The notes: generated by a model from the letters alone, not told the origin. 64,000 nt of DNA from Rhizobium tumorigenes (GCF_003240565.2 NZ_CP117255.1:434001-498000); one strand, 5' to 3'; numbered from the stretch's first letter, positions 37,510-46,624 are shown. Numbers and translations: made by a program.

Positions 37510-38454
37510 TCAACCCTTCATCATACGCAGAATATGCAGGCCCGCCGATTCGGCCAGCCCCTCCAGATCATATCCGCCTTCGAGCAGGCTGACGACCCGG
37601 TTCTTGGCGCTCTTGTCGGCCATTTCGAGAACACGCCCGGTCGCCCAGTCGAAATCCTCGCCAGTCAGGTTGATCTGCGCCAATGGATCGCGGTGGTGGG
37701 CATCGAAGCCGGCCGAGATGATGATGAGGTCCGGCCGGAAGTCGTCGAGCGCTGGCAGCACGCGCGACTTGAACGCCTCGCGGAAATGGTCGCTGCCGCT
37801 GTTTGGCGACAGGGGCGCATTGACGATGGTGCCTTTGCCGCCGGTTTCCGTCTTGGCACCGGAGCCCGGATAGAGCGGCATCTGGTGCGTCGAGCAGAAC
37901 AGCACGGATGGGTCGTCCCAGAAGATGTCCTGCGTCCCGTTGCCGTGATGCACGTCCCAGTCGACGATGGCAACGCGCTCGGCACCGTAGGTCCGCTGCG
38001 CATGGCGCGCGGCAATGGCGGCGTTGTTGAAGAAACAGAACCCCATCGCCTTGTTCTTCTCGGCATGGTGGCCGGGCGGGCGCGATGCCACGAAGACATT
38101 GTCGGCAGCCCCGGTAAACACGTCGTCCACCGCAGCCATGGCACCGCCGACCCCGGTCAGCGCCGCCTGCAGGCTTTTCGGGCTGGCATAGGTGTCCGCC
38201 TCAAGCTGGTTGATTTGGCCTTCGCCGTCTTCAGCATCGGGAATTGAGCGCATGACGAAGGCCAAGTGCTCCTCCGGATGCGCCAGCAGGATGGCATCCT
38301 CGTTCGCCTGCGGCGCATCGCGCCGTTCCAACCGGGCGAAATTGGGATGCTCCAGGGCGATGTTAATCGACCGCAGCCTGTCGGATCGCTCCGGATGGCC
38401 GTCAGGCGTGATATGCTCCAGGAAAATCGGATGTTCGTAAAGACGTGTGCCCAT
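37510..38454 (-). CDS. Histone-deacetylase-family amidohydrolase
   Basis: A 314-residue zinc hydrolase of the HDAC/acetoin utilisation/acetylpolyamine amidohydrolase family. Motifs in order are [11 protein letters not shown] (about 20-30), [20 protein letters not shown] (about 125-144, containing the proton-relay His pair), [12 protein letters not shown] (zinc ligands Asp and His, about 164-175), [10 protein letters not shown] (third zinc ligand Asp) and LEGGYD. All catalytic residues are present. Its substrate could be acetylpolyamines, acetyl-lysine in proteins or another amide. It leads the operon with xseB. Confidence 0.92.
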   Translation of the reverse strand: MGTRLYEHPIFLEHITPDGHPERSDRLRSINIALEHPNFARLERRDAPQANEDAILLAHPEEHLAFVMRSIPDAEDGEGQINQLEADTYASPKSLQAALTGVGGAMAAVDDVFTGAADNVFVASRPPGHHAEKNKAMGFCFFNNAAIAARHAQRTYGAERVAIVDWDVHHGNGTQDIFWDDPSVLFCSTHQMPLYPGSGAKTETGGKGTIVNAPLSPNSGSDHFREAFKSRVLPALDDFRPDLIIISAGFDAHHRDPLAQINLTGEDFDWATGRVLEMADKSAKNRVVSLLEGGYDLEGLAESAGLHILRMMKG

Positions 38455-38618
38455 GCGGTCAGCCTAACTATGAAACATCTCATCTAGCACGGCAGATGGG
38501 AGCGATCACCACAATGTCAACAAATGCGCTTAACCACGAGCGGGCAAGGCCCGTTTACTTTCGGCCGAGGCGGTGCTTAAGCTTTCATTAAGGACAGCGT
38601 GTCCGTCAAGGTTGTGTA

Positions 38619-39020
38619 ATGAGTAGAGCCCAGCGAGCAGACATCACCGAAATGCGCGTACCACCGCGCGATGTCGACAGGTTCGGCCAGATGTTCATGG
38701 CCTCCTACATTTCGGAGGCGGAAACCGCGCTGTCGAACTTCTGGCGTGAGCGTCCCGAAGTCCGCGACGAGCCGATATACATCCCCACCCGCGCCTCATG
38801 CTCGCTACACAGGGGGCTCAGATACGACGAGTTTGCACGCTTCTCGGTGACCGTCAACAAGATCGGCGGCAAGTCGGTCGGCTTCATGGTGATGGTCGAG
38901 GCGGGCAACGAACTGGCGGCCGAGGTGGAAATCCTCTGGCTCGCCGTCCGCGGCGAAGAGCACGAGCCGTCGCAACTGCCGGAAGACACCCGCGACTGGC
39001 TGTACAGATATCTCGATTGA
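38619..39020 (+). CDS. Acyl-CoA thioesterase, hotdog fold (4HBT-like)
   Basis: A 133-residue hotdog-fold thioesterase. The helix motif DVDRFGQMFMASYISEAETAL (about 18-38) follows the DxDxxGxxxxxxY...E pattern of YbgC/4-hydroxybenzoyl-CoA thioesterases. The first Asp is the likely catalytic residue. The rest shows beta strands, with FSVTVNKIGGKSVGFMVMVEAGNELAAEVEILWLAV ending the fold. The substrate is unknown. AGG precedes the start. Its stop codon touches the stop codon of the converging bioY gene with no base in between. Confidence 0.82.
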   Translation: MSRAQRADITEMRVPPRDVDRFGQMFMASYISEAETALSNFWRERPEVRDEPIYIPTRASCSLHRGLRYDEFARFSVTVNKIGGKSVGFMVMVEAGNELAAEVEILWLAVRGEEHEPSQLPEDTRDWLYRYLD

Positions 39021-39584
39021 TCAGTTCCTCTGTGGCAGCAGCGGATAGCCGGCCATGACTGCACGACCGACCAGCGCTGCGACGACCGCCTTGACGATAT
39101 CGCCGGGCACGAAGGCCAGCGAGCCGAAGAAGGCCTTGCTGAAGCCGATATTGGCGGCAATGGCGAGATAGGCGATCCCGAAGGCATAGAGCACCACCAC
39201 GCCGCCAGCGACGGCGGCGATGAAGAAGCCGATGCCCTGGGCGATACCCGATTGCTCAGCCTTGACAAGTCGCTCGGAGAGCATGCCGGTCACGAACGCT
39301 GCGAAAATCCACCCGACGAGGAAGCCCGCTGTCGGTGCCACGAAGACCGCGAGGCCACCACGCCCGCCCGACAGCACCGGCAGGCCGATGGCCACCAGCA
39401 GCACGACGATCAGCGCGGCGATTGCCCCCCGCTTGGCCCCCAGCACGACGCCGGCCATCATCACGCCCAGCGACTGCGCGGTGATCGGCACCGGAATGAC
39501 GCCGAGCGAAATGGGCGGCAGAAGTCCGAGCGCCACGATAATTGCTGCGAAAAGGGCGGAGAGGACGAGGTCGCGGGTGTTCAT
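39021..39584 (-). CDS. bioY: Biotin transporter substrate-binding subunit BioY
   Basis: A 187-residue integral membrane S component of an energy-coupling-factor (ECF) transporter that binds biotin. About six hydrophobic helices are visible, beginning with TRDLVLSALFAAIIVALGLLPP. The family motifs IPVPITAQSLGVMMAG (about 28-43) and GGRGGLAVFVAPTAGFLVGW (about 72-91) are present. ATG 39584 has GGAG seven bases upstream; an upstream in-frame TTG does not. It is the last gene of a bioM-bioN-bioY operon, 29 bases after bioN. Confidence 0.95.
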   Translation of the reverse strand: MNTRDLVLSALFAAIIVALGLLPPISLGVIPVPITAQSLGVMMAGVVLGAKRGAIAALIVVLLVAIGLPVLSGGRGGLAVFVAPTAGFLVGWIFAAFVTGMLSERLVKAEQSGIAQGIGFFIAAVAGGVVVLYAFGIAYLAIAANIGFSKAFFGSLAFVPGDIVKAVVAALVGRAVMAGYPLLPQRN

Positions 39585-39613
39585 GGGGGGCTCCAAAATC
39601 AGCTGTTACTTTT

Positions 39614-40216
39614 TCAATGCCGCCGAATGCCGCGCGCGTCAATCGCTGCGGCGATGGCGTCTGCGTCCCGTAGTGTCAGAATGATCAGGGGCACCAGCGT
39701 TGTCCGCACCCGGATCGTCAGCCCGCGCGCCTGATGCGCCTCCCGGATCGCCGCATAGCGACCGACGATCTCAGGCACGAAGCGGACCACAAGACCGACC
39801 GCAAGACCGATATCGGCAGCCTTCACCAGCCCTGTCCGTTCAAGCGGCATCGCCGCCCAGGTGATTTCGTCCATGAAGTCGGCAATGGTGGTCGTCGCCG
39901 TCACCGTGGCGGCAAACAACGTCAGCGTCACCAGCCTGAGAATGGTAACCAGTGCCTGTTCCCACGGATTGAACAGCAGGCTGAACAGGCTGACGAAGGC
40001 AATCGTCAGCAGCACCGGCCGCAAGCGCTGCAGCGCCTCCCGCCATCTCATTCCGCAGGTGAAATAGAGAGTTGCACTTGTCAGCAGCGCCACGCCCAGC
40101 ACGCCGAGGTGACCGGTCGCAAACAATGCGATACCGAGCAACGCCATCATGATCAGCTTCAGCCGTGCGGAGAGGCGATGCATCCAGCTGTCGGCATCGA
40201 CATAGAGCGATTGCAT
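39614..40216 (-). CDS. bioN: Biotin ECF transporter transmembrane subunit BioN
   Basis: A 200-residue EcfT-type membrane coupling subunit. Hydrophobic helices fill residues 20-120. The coupling helices carry the charged motifs expected to contact the ATPase: AAIREAHQARGL (the Ala-Arg-Gly motif of EcfT, about 157-168) and DAIAAAIDARGI near the end. It is the short rhizobial BioN form. The ATG at 40216 overlaps the bioM stop by one base (TGATG), so translation is coupled. The frame is open upstream within bioM but that part is a shadow. Confidence 0.92.
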   Translation of the reverse strand: MQSLYVDADSWMHRLSARLKLIMMALLGIALFATGHLGVLGVALLTSATLYFTCGMRWREALQRLRPVLLTIAFVSLFSLLFNPWEQALVTILRLVTLTLFAATVTATTTIADFMDEITWAAMPLERTGLVKAADIGLAVGLVVRFVPEIVGRYAAIREAHQARGLTIRVRTTLVPLIILTLRDADAIAAAIDARGIRRH

Positions 40217-40893
40217 CAGCGGGCGATCTCCCGGTAGAGCGCAATGCTGTCGCCGGGCGATCCATCGGCGACGAGCCGTCCCTTGTCGAACAGCAGCACG
40301 CGCTCGAAATTCTCGATCAGTTCGAGGTCGTGGCTGATGACGATGACGTTTTCCGGCAGTTCGCCGATCATTCTCTCGACCCGCCCACGGTTTCTGAGGT
40401 CGAGCTGGTTGGTCGGCTCGTCGAGGATCAGGATGTCGGGCCCGGTGACCAGCACCGAGCAAAGCGCCGCCAGCTGCAGTTCGCCACCGGAAAGCTCGTG
40501 GGCGCGCCGGTCGGCCAGGTGCCGGGCGTCAAGGCGGTCGAGCACGGCATCGACGGCAGCCGCAATCTCCGGCTTGCCGAGCCCCCGATTTTTGAGGCCC
40601 AGCGCGATATCGTCACGCACCACCGGCAGGATGATCTGGTTCTGCGGCGACTGGAAGATGAAGCCCACCTTGCCGAGCACCGCCTTGGCATCGGCGGCGG
40701 TATCGAGCCCATCGACCACCACGCGGCCCGTCGTCGGCTTGGCGAGACCGTTGATCATCCGGGCGAAACTGCTCTTGCCGGAGCCATTGAGGCCGATAAT
40801 GCCGATGCGCCGCTCGATCAGCGTCACGCTGAAAGGCTGAAGCGCGACCTGCTGGCCGAACCGCAGTCCCGCCTGCTCGAAGCGAATATCCAA
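40216..40893 (-). CDS. bioM: Biotin ECF transporter ATPase BioM
   Basis: A 225-residue ABC-type ATPase that powers BioNY. Walker A GLNGSGKSS (about 34-42), Q-loop FQSPQNQ (about 79-85), signature LSGGELQ (about 134-140), Walker B ILILDEPTNQLD (about 155-166) and the switch His in ISHD (about 186-189) are all intact. The start codon is TTG at 40893, with GAGG seven bases upstream; no ATG or GTG fits better. It opens the operon and lies divergent from the YcaQ-like gene. I searched the 109-base upstream gap for the BioR operator (TTATCTATAA type) and did not find one. Confidence 0.93.
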   Translation of the reverse strand: MDIRFEQAGLRFGQQVALQPFSVTLIERRIGIIGLNGSGKSSFARMINGLAKPTTGRVVVDGLDTAADAKAVLGKVGFIFQSPQNQIILPVVRDDIALGLKNRGLGKPEIAAAVDAVLDRLDARHLADRRAHELSGGELQLAALCSVLVTGPDILILDEPTNQLDLRNRGRVERMIGELPENVIVISHDLELIENFERVLLFDKGRLVADGSPGDSIALYREIAR

Positions 40894-41002
40894 TGTAGGC
40901 CCTCGTGGAACAGAGACGCTGTCCTATAGCCGGTAAATGCGGGGTGGCAAATATAGAAGGCTGCCGTTTGATATGCCGCCGATAAAGGGCCATCCTCTTC
41001 GC

Positions 41003-42193
41003 ATGACGATTCTGATTTCAAACAGCGACGCCCGCCGCGTCTTCCTGGCCCGTCAGGGGCTGGCGACGCCACCCAACCGCGCGCTCGACAAAGCCGGGCT
41101 GCTGCAACTGATCAAGGACATCGGCTTCGTCCAGGTCGACAGCATCGGCACCGTCGAGCGGGCTCATCACCAGATCCTGTTTTCCCGCAACCAGACCTAT
41201 CGCCGCGAGCACCTGACGGAGCTTCTGGAAAAGGACGGTGCGCTGTTCGAGCACTGGACCCACGATGCATCCATCCTGCCGAGCGATTTCTTCGTCTACT
41301 GGAAGCACAAGTTTCGCCGCGAGGATGCCGTGATCATCGAGCGTTGGCGCAAGTGGCGGGGCGAGGGGTTCGAGGCTGCGTTCGAGGAAACTTACGAGCG
41401 TGTCGCCAATGGCGGCGCGATCATGGCGCGCGAGATCAAGGCGGACGGCCATGTCTCGGGCGGCTGGTGGAATTGGCATCCGAACAAGACGGCGCTGGAA
41501 TATCACTGGCGCACCGGCAAGTTCGCCATCGCTGGCCGCCGCAATTTCCAGAAGATCTACGATCTCGTCGAGCGCGTCATCCCCGCCGAATTCCTGGCTG
41601 GAGAGGTCGACAACGAGGCCTTCGTCGACTGGGCTTGCCGCAGCGCGCTGCAGCGCCTCGGCTTTGCCACGTCAGGCGAGATTGCCGCCTTCTGGAACCT
41701 GCTGACGCCCCAGGAGGCCAAGGCCTGGGTCGATGCCCACGGCCAGGAACTCTGCGAGGTGCTGATCGAACCGGCGCTCGGCGGCAAGCCGCGTCCTTCG
41801 GTTGCTTTCGCCGGTTTCGAAGAGACCCTCAACGACCATCCGGAGCCGCCGGCCCGCCTGCGCGTGCTCAGCCCCTTCGATCCGGCTCTTCGCGACCGTG
41901 ATCGCACGCAGCGCCTGTTCGGTTTCTTCTATCGTATCGAGATCTTCGTACCAGAGGCCAAGCGCGAATATGGCTACTACGTCTTTCCGCTGCTCGAAGG
42001 CGACCGGCTGATCGGCCGCATCGACATGAAGGCCGATCGCAAGGCCGGTACACTGGAGGTCAGGCGCCTATGGCTCGAGCCTGGCGTGCGCGCCTCCAGC
42101 GGCCGGCTCGAAAAGCTCGCGTCTGAACTGGAGCGCATCGCCCGGTTTACCGGCGTCGAGCGCGTGGTGCTGCTCGACGGCTGGCGCGGCTGA
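41003..42193 (+). CDS. Winged-helix DNA-binding protein, YcaQ/AlkX-like DNA glycosylase
   Basis: A 396-residue protein of the HTH_42 family, whose Escherichia coli member YcaQ unhooks interstrand DNA cross-links. The N-terminal winged-helix segment has RRVFLARQGLATPP and LLQLIKDIGFVQVDSIGTVERAHHQILFSRNQTY (with the family's Q-V-D-S-I motif, about 37-41), then LFEHWTHDASILPSDFF. The central and C-terminal parts (LRVLSPFDPALRDRDRTQRLFGFFYRIEIFVP and YYVFPLLEGDRLIGRIDMKADR) are also conserved. The start at 41003 is chosen for family fit; an ATG ten codons earlier is an alternative. Confidence 0.88.
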   Translation: MTILISNSDARRVFLARQGLATPPNRALDKAGLLQLIKDIGFVQVDSIGTVERAHHQILFSRNQTYRREHLTELLEKDGALFEHWTHDASILPSDFFVYWKHKFRREDAVIIERWRKWRGEGFEAAFEETYERVANGGAIMAREIKADGHVSGGWWNWHPNKTALEYHWRTGKFAIAGRRNFQKIYDLVERVIPAEFLAGEVDNEAFVDWACRSALQRLGFATSGEIAAFWNLLTPQEAKAWVDAHGQELCEVLIEPALGGKPRPSVAFAGFEETLNDHPEPPARLRVLSPFDPALRDRDRTQRLFGFFYRIEIFVPEAKREYGYYVFPLLEGDRLIGRIDMKADRKAGTLEVRRLWLEPGVRASSGRLEKLASELERIARFTGVERVVLLDGWRG

Positions 42194-42262
42194 CGCTGTC
42201 CGTCCCTCTCTTGCTCATACGCCTGGGCGCGCAGAAGCGCGCCGCAGTCTTGTCAGGTGACC

Positions 42263-43363
42263 TCAGCAGATCTCGGTTTGGGCGATCTTGATGCCGAAAC
42301 CTTCGAGCCCGACATAGTGGCGCGAGCGCGTCGTCAGCAGCTTGATCGAGGTGACGCCAAGATCTTTCAGGATCTGCGCGCCCAGTCCGATTTCCAGCCA
42401 TTCGCTGTCGCGGGTCTGGGCTTCGGCATGGGCCTCGCGATCTTGACGTGCCTTGCGGCCATTGTCGTGATGACCGACGCCGACGGAGCCTTCGCGCAGG
42501 TAGACGATGATGCCGCGGCCCTCGTCAGCGATCTTCTTCATATAGTGCTCGACCGGGCGGCCCTTGCCGAAGACATCGCTGGCAACATTCTCCGGATGCA
42601 GGCGCACGGGCACATCCACGCCGTCCCGGATATCTCCGAACACGACGGCGAGATGCTGCATGGTATCCCATGGCAGCGAATAGGTGTGGGCGCGCGCCTT
42701 TCCGAAGGCGGTCTCGATGTCGAAGCTAGAGCCGAGTTCGATCAGCGTTTCCTTGCGCTGGCGATAAGCGATGAGGTCGGCGACCGAGATCGACTTGAAG
42801 CCATGGGTTTCGGCAAAGGTCGACACCTGCGGGCCACGCATCACGGTGCCGTCGTCGTTGACGAGTTCGCTGATGACGCCGATGGGTGGCAAGTTCGCCA
42901 GCCGGCATAGATCGACGGCAGCTTCCGTATGGCCGGAGCGCATCAGCACGCCGCCTTCGCGGGCGATCAGCGGGAAGATGTGGCCGGGGCGGACGAAATC
43001 TCCGGGGCCAACATTCGGGTTGGCGAGGTTGCGGACCGTCAGGTTGCGGTCATCGGCCGAGATACCCGTCGTCGTGCCGTGCTTGAAATCGACGGACACG
43101 GTGAACGCGGTGGTGTGGGCCGAGTCGTTTTCCGCCACCATGGCGTTGAGGTTGAGCCGCTTTGCTTCCTCGCGCGGCATCGGCGTGCAGACGATACCGG
43201 AGGTATGACGGACGATGAAGGCCATCTTTTCCGGCGTGCAGTGGACAGCGGCGACGATCAGGTCGCCTTCGTTCTCGCGGTCGTCGTCATCCATGACGAC
43301 GACGATTTCGCCGGCTTCGAAAGCTCTGATGGCATCGACGACGCGCTTCTGGTCGTAGGGCAT
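42263..43363 (-). CDS. ribB: 3,4-dihydroxy-2-butanone-4-phosphate synthase with degenerate RibA domain
   Basis: Riboflavin synthesis enzyme: it makes 3,4-dihydroxy-2-butanone 4-phosphate from ribulose 5-phosphate. The N-terminal RibB domain (about 1-205) is intact, with VVVMDDDDRENEGDLIVAA (acidic Mg site, about 20-38), HTTAFTVSVD and RSGHTEAAVDLCRLA. The C-terminal part (about 210-366) has the length of GTP cyclohydrolase II, but the zinc Cys cluster is missing (RLHPENVASD where RVHSEC is expected) and the RGEGRGIGL loop reads REGSVGVGHH. That domain is therefore unlikely to be a cyclohydrolase. Rhizobial RibBA proteins of this kind are known to have lost RibA activity. It follows aroC by ten bases. 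Confidence 0.93.
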   Translation of the reverse strand: MPYDQKRVVDAIRAFEAGEIVVVMDDDDRENEGDLIVAAVHCTPEKMAFIVRHTSGIVCTPMPREEAKRLNLNAMVAENDSAHTTAFTVSVDFKHGTTTGISADDRNLTVRNLANPNVGPGDFVRPGHIFPLIAREGGVLMRSGHTEAAVDLCRLANLPPIGVISELVNDDGTVMRGPQVSTFAETHGFKSISVADLIAYRQRKETLIELGSSFDIETAFGKARAHTYSLPWDTMQHLAVVFGDIRDGVDVPVRLHPENVASDVFGKGRPVEHYMKKIADEGRGIIVYLREGSVGVGHHDNGRKARQDREAHAEAQTRDSEWLEIGLGAQILKDLGVTSIKLLTTRSRHYVGLEGFGIKIAQTEIC

Positions 43364-43373
43364 GGAAACGTCC

Positions 43374-44471
43374 TTATGTCAGCCGGCCGGTCTGGCCTCG
43401 GTCTCTCAGATAATGATCGGCGATTGCACAGGCAACCATCGCCTCGCCGATCGGCACTGCGCGGATACCGACGCAAGGGTCATGGCGGCCCTTGGTGCGC
43501 AGGTCGACATTGCGTCCGTCCTTGTCGATCGTCTGGCGTTCGGTGAGGATCGACGAGGTCGGCTTGATGGCGAAGCGGGCAATCAGCGGCTCGCCTGTCG
43601 AAATGCCACCCAGCACGCCGCCGGCGTGGTTGGAGAGGAAGATCGGCTTGCCGTCATTGCCCATCCGCATCTCGTCGGCATTTTCCTCGCCGCTGAGTTC
43701 CGCTGCCGCAAAGCCATTGCCGATCTCGACGCCCTTGACGGCATTGATCGACATCAGCAGCGAGGCGACATCCTGGTCGAGCTTGCCATAGATCGGCGCG
43801 CCGAGGCCGGCCGGAACGCCTTCGGCGATGACCTCGACGACGGCGCCGATAGACGAGCCGGCCTTGCGGATGGCGTCGAGATAGTCTTCCCAGACGGGCA
43901 CGATCTCCGGGTCGGGCGCAAAGAACGGGTTCTGGTCAACCTGTGCCCAGTCCCAGTTGTCCCGGTTGATCTTGTGCTTGCCGATCTGCACCAGTGCGGC
44001 GCGCACGGTGACGCCGGGCACGACGAGGCGGGCAATGCCGCCGGCCGCAACCCGTGCTGCCGTCTCGCGGGCAGAAGAGCGGCCGCCGCCGCGATAGTCG
44101 CGGATGCCGTATTTCAGGTCGTAGGTATAGTCGGCATGGCCGGGACGATACTGGTTGGCGATCTCGCCATAATCCTTGGAGCGCTGGTCGGTGTTCTCGA
44201 TCAGCATCGAGATCGGCGTGCCCGTGGTCGTCATGGTGACACCGTCATCGTCCAGCATCACGCCGGAGAGCACCTTGACGATGTCGTCCTCGCGCCTCTG
44301 GGTCACGAACCGCGATTGGCCGGGCTTGCGCTTGTCCATCCAGACTTGAAGTTCGGCCAGCGTGAAGCGCAGCCCCGGAGGGCAGCCGTCGACGACGCAG
44401 CCGAGCGAGGGCCCGTGGCTTTCGCCCCAGGTGGTAACGCGGAACAGGTGACCAAACGTATTATGCGACAT
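43374..44471 (-). CDS. aroC: Chorismate synthase
   Basis: A 365-residue FMN-dependent enzyme, the last step of the shikimate pathway, that turns EPSP into chorismate. The family signatures are clear: [20 protein letters not shown] (about 2-21), [46 protein letters not shown] (about 125-142) and the C-terminal [17 protein letters not shown]. The upstream gap is 436 bases, so the operon aroC-ribB starts here. In combination it supplies chorismate (also the source of 4-hydroxybenzoate for UbiA) and riboflavin (FMN being the AroC cofactor). Confidence 0.97.
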   Translation of the reverse strand: MSHNTFGHLFRVTTWGESHGPSLGCVVDGCPPGLRFTLAELQVWMDKRKPGQSRFVTQRREDDIVKVLSGVMLDDDGVTMTTTGTPISMLIENTDQRSKDYGEIANQYRPGHADYTYDLKYGIRDYRGGGRSSARETAARVAAGGIARLVVPGVTVRAALVQIGKHKINRDNWDWAQVDQNPFFAPDPEIVPVWEDYLDAIRKAGSSIGAVVEVIAEGVPAGLGAPIYGKLDQDVASLLMSINAVKGVEIGNGFAAAELSGEENADEMRMGNDGKPIFLSNHAGGVLGGISTGEPLIARFAIKPTSSILTERQTIDKDGRNVDLRTKGRHDPCVGIRAVPIGEAMVACAIADHYLRDRGQTGRLT

Positions 44472-44907
44472 GGGGAACGACCGGATTGCCTTTGGGCCTG
44501 CCTGTCAGTGCGACGGGCGCGGCTTGATCTTTGAATTGCGGCACACTCTTAGGACAAAATCATGCCGAGGCAAAAGGCTTTCTTTGCCAGAGAACTGTTG
44601 GAGAAATACAATCTCGAGCACTTGCGGAGGGGCATGCCACTTGTTGCAGCATGCCATCATCGTCGCAAGCCAGGCGCTGCAATCATAGTTTGAAGTGCCG
44701 TGGCCGTGACCGATTGCGAAATTGCCTTACCCGTCGTCGTTTGACGTTTGTCGACAAAGCCTGCCGCTGGTTAATCCGAACTTAATGAAATGCTTAAAGA
44801 CGATTCATCATTAAGGCGGTAAAAGCCTTTGTTACGAGCAACTTCAGCCATATTCGGAAGGCTATTGGTCAACATCAGAACGACCGAATTTGGAAGAGGT
44901 TGGTAAA
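44472..44907. other. Intergenic region upstream of aroC and the DUF1344 gene
   Basis: A 436-base gap without a credible gene. The left two thirds are of ordinary GC; the right part (about 44765-44880) is AT-rich and includes a weak hairpin (AAGGC/GCCTT near 44812-44829). No known riboswitch pattern was seen. It must hold two divergent promoters and is long enough for a small RNA. Confidence 0.45.
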
Positions 44908-45165
44908 ATGCGATTCTTTGTTGCCACATTATTGGCCACAGCCAGCTTTCTTGCGCCGGTTGCAGGCTTTGCCGAAAGCGCCGACGTCGAGGCCATCATC
45001 CGGAAGGTCGATCTGAAGAACCGCAGCCTGACGCTGGACGACGGCAAGACCTACCAGGCCCCGCCCAGTTTCGACTTCAACGGTCTCGAGGTCGGGCTCA
45101 AGGTTATCGTCTTTTATACCGAAGTCGACGGCAGGCGCGTTATCAACGATTTGGATATCGTCTAG
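44908..45165 (+). CDS. DUF1344-family small periplasmic protein
   Basis: An 85-residue protein with a signal peptide (about 1-22, MRFFVATLLATASFLAPVAGFA) and a short mature domain of about 60 residues, with VEAIIRKVDLKNRSLTLDDGKTY and VGLKVIVFYTEVDGRRVINDL. This pattern (an OB-like small beta barrel that starts with 'EG(V/I)I..ID....ITLDDG') is typical of the DUF1344 family in rhizobia. Function unknown. AGAGG lies about 13 bases before the ATG. It converges with the histidine phosphatase gene, 15 bases apart. Confidence 0.85.
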   Translation: MRFFVATLLATASFLAPVAGFAESADVEAIIRKVDLKNRSLTLDDGKTYQAPPSFDFNGLEVGLKVIVFYTEVDGRRVINDLDIV

Positions 45166-45180
45166 CGACAGGCGGCAGGA

Positions 45181-45774
45181 TCAGTCGATCCAGCCGATGG
45201 TCCTGTCCTGCAGTTCGATCCTCAGGATCTTGTCCTGGGGTATCTCGCCCTCGGCCGCTTCTTCCTTCGGAATCTCGGCGACGAGGCGGAACAGCGAGCG
45301 TATGACGCCGCCATGGGCGACGCAGACGGTCGGTTTGTCGACGGATTGCAGCCACGAGCCGACCCGCCATGACAGGATCTCGTAGCTCTCGGCATTTTCG
45401 CCCGGCGGGATGAAGTCCCATTTGCTGGTATTGCGCTCGACAAGTCGCTCGGGCTGGGTGATCTTCAGTTCTTTGAGGGTGGAGCCTTCCCAGGCGCCGA
45501 ACGACACCTCGACCAGCCGCTCGTCGGTGCGATAATCCTCGGGCGGGAGCCCCATTGCCGCACGAGCGATTTCCATCGTTGCCCTCGTCCGGGCAAGCGG
45601 GCTTGCCACGTAGTCGAAATTCAACGCTTCATCACCGAGCAGGGCAGCCAGCGTCAAACCGTTGACGCGGGCCTGCTCGCGGCCGATATCGTTGAGATCG
45701 ATGTCGCGCTGGCCCTGAAGCCGGCGCTCGGCGTTCCAGTCCGTCTGGCCGTGGCGGATGACGTAAAGCGTCAA
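45181..45774 (-). CDS. Histidine phosphatase (phosphoglycerate-mutase-like)
   Basis: A 197-residue member of the histidine phosphatase superfamily. The RHGQTDWN motif (about 7-14) carries the phospho-accepting His, SPLARTRATMEIA the second Arg, ERLVEVSFGAWEG the acid and VCVAHGGVIRSL the second His. All core catalytic residues are visible. The start is probably the TTG at 45774, since the region just before it matches no family member and no ATG is in frame nearby; the CAGGAA upstream is a fair ribosome site. It follows fabI by 20 bases on the same strand. The substrate is not predictable. Confidence 0.85.
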   Translation of the reverse strand: MTLYVIRHGQTDWNAERRLQGQRDIDLNDIGREQARVNGLTLAALLGDEALNFDYVASPLARTRATMEIARAAMGLPPEDYRTDERLVEVSFGAWEGSTLKELKITQPERLVERNTSKWDFIPPGENAESYEILSWRVGSWLQSVDKPTVCVAHGGVIRSLFRLVAEIPKEEAAEGEIPQDKILRIELQDRTIGWID

Positions 45775-45794
45775 AAATGCATTCCTGTCTGAAA

Positions 45795-46613
45795 TCAGTC
45801 CTTGATGACGGAAATATCCGGCGCATCGACGGCCTTCATGCCGACGACATGATATCCGCTGTCGGCGTGATGGATTTCGCCGGTGACGGAGCGCGACAGG
45901 TCGGAAAGCAGGTAGAGGCCGACATCCCCGACTTCCTCGATGGTCACGGTGCGACGCAGCGGTGCATTGTACTCGTTCCACTTGAGGATATAGCGGAAGT
46001 CACCGATGCCCGACGCGGCCAGCGTCTTGATCGGTCCGGCCGAAACGGCGTTGACGCGGATGTTCTTCGGTCCGAGATCGACGGCCAGGTACTTGACGCT
46101 GGCTTCGAGTGCCGCTTTGGCAACGCCCATGACGTTGTAGTTCGGCATGACCTTTTCGGCGCCGTAATAGGTGAGTGTCAGCATGGCGCCGCCATCGGTC
46201 ATCAGCTTTTCGGCGCGACGGGCAATCGAGGTGAACGAAAACACCGAAATCTGCATGGTCTTGGCAAAGTTGTCGGCAGACGTATCGACGTAGCGGCCGG
46301 TCAGTTCGTCCTTGTCGGAAAAGCCGATGGCGTGCACCACGAAATCGATCTTGCCCCAGAGCTGTTCGACATTTTCGAACACGGCGTCGATGGTGGCTTC
46401 GTCGGAAACATCGCAATGGCCAGCCAGATGACCGCCGATTTCGGCTGCCAACGGCTCGACACGCTTCTTCAGCGCATCGCCCTGATAGGTCAAAGCAACC
46501 TCGCCGCCCTGCGCATGGATTGCCTTGGCAATTCCCCATGCGATAGAGCGGTTATTTGCCACGCCAAAGATGACGCCGCGTTTGCCTGCCATCAGGCCTG
46601 TTGCTTGAGCCAT
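45795..46613 (-). CDS. fabI: Enoyl-[acyl-carrier-protein] reductase (NADH)
   Basis: A 272-residue SDR-fold enzyme of fatty acid elongation that reduces trans-2-enoyl-ACP. It has the FabI-specific opening GKRGVIFGVANNRSIAWGIA (about 10-29), the catalytic Tyr-x6-Lys as YNVMGVAK (about 158-165), preceded by LTLTYYGAEKVMP, and SAGPIKTLAASGI after it. This is the classic triclosan-binding type; rhizobia usually have two FabI paralogues. It is followed 20 bases later by the phosphatase gene. Upstream, 46625-46673 contains a nested inverted repeat. Confidence 0.95.
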   Translation of the reverse strand: MAQATGLMAGKRGVIFGVANNRSIAWGIAKAIHAQGGEVALTYQGDALKKRVEPLAAEIGGHLAGHCDVSDEATIDAVFENVEQLWGKIDFVVHAIGFSDKDELTGRYVDTSADNFAKTMQISVFSFTSIARRAEKLMTDGGAMLTLTYYGAEKVMPNYNVMGVAKAALEASVKYLAVDLGPKNIRVNAVSAGPIKTLAASGIGDFRYILKWNEYNAPLRRTVTIEEVGDVGLYLLSDLSRSVTGEIHHADSGYHVVGMKAVDAPDISVIKD

Positions 46614-46624
46614 AGTCTGCTCCC

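Noticed and set aside
43364..43373. An FMN riboswitch in front of ribB
   Set aside because: ribB starts ten bases after aroC, so there is no room for a riboswitch, and no such pattern was seen upstream of aroC either.
44531..44785. An 84-residue open frame between aroC and the DUF1344 gene
   Set aside because: No ribosome site, no recognisable domain, and poor codon usage compared with neighbours.
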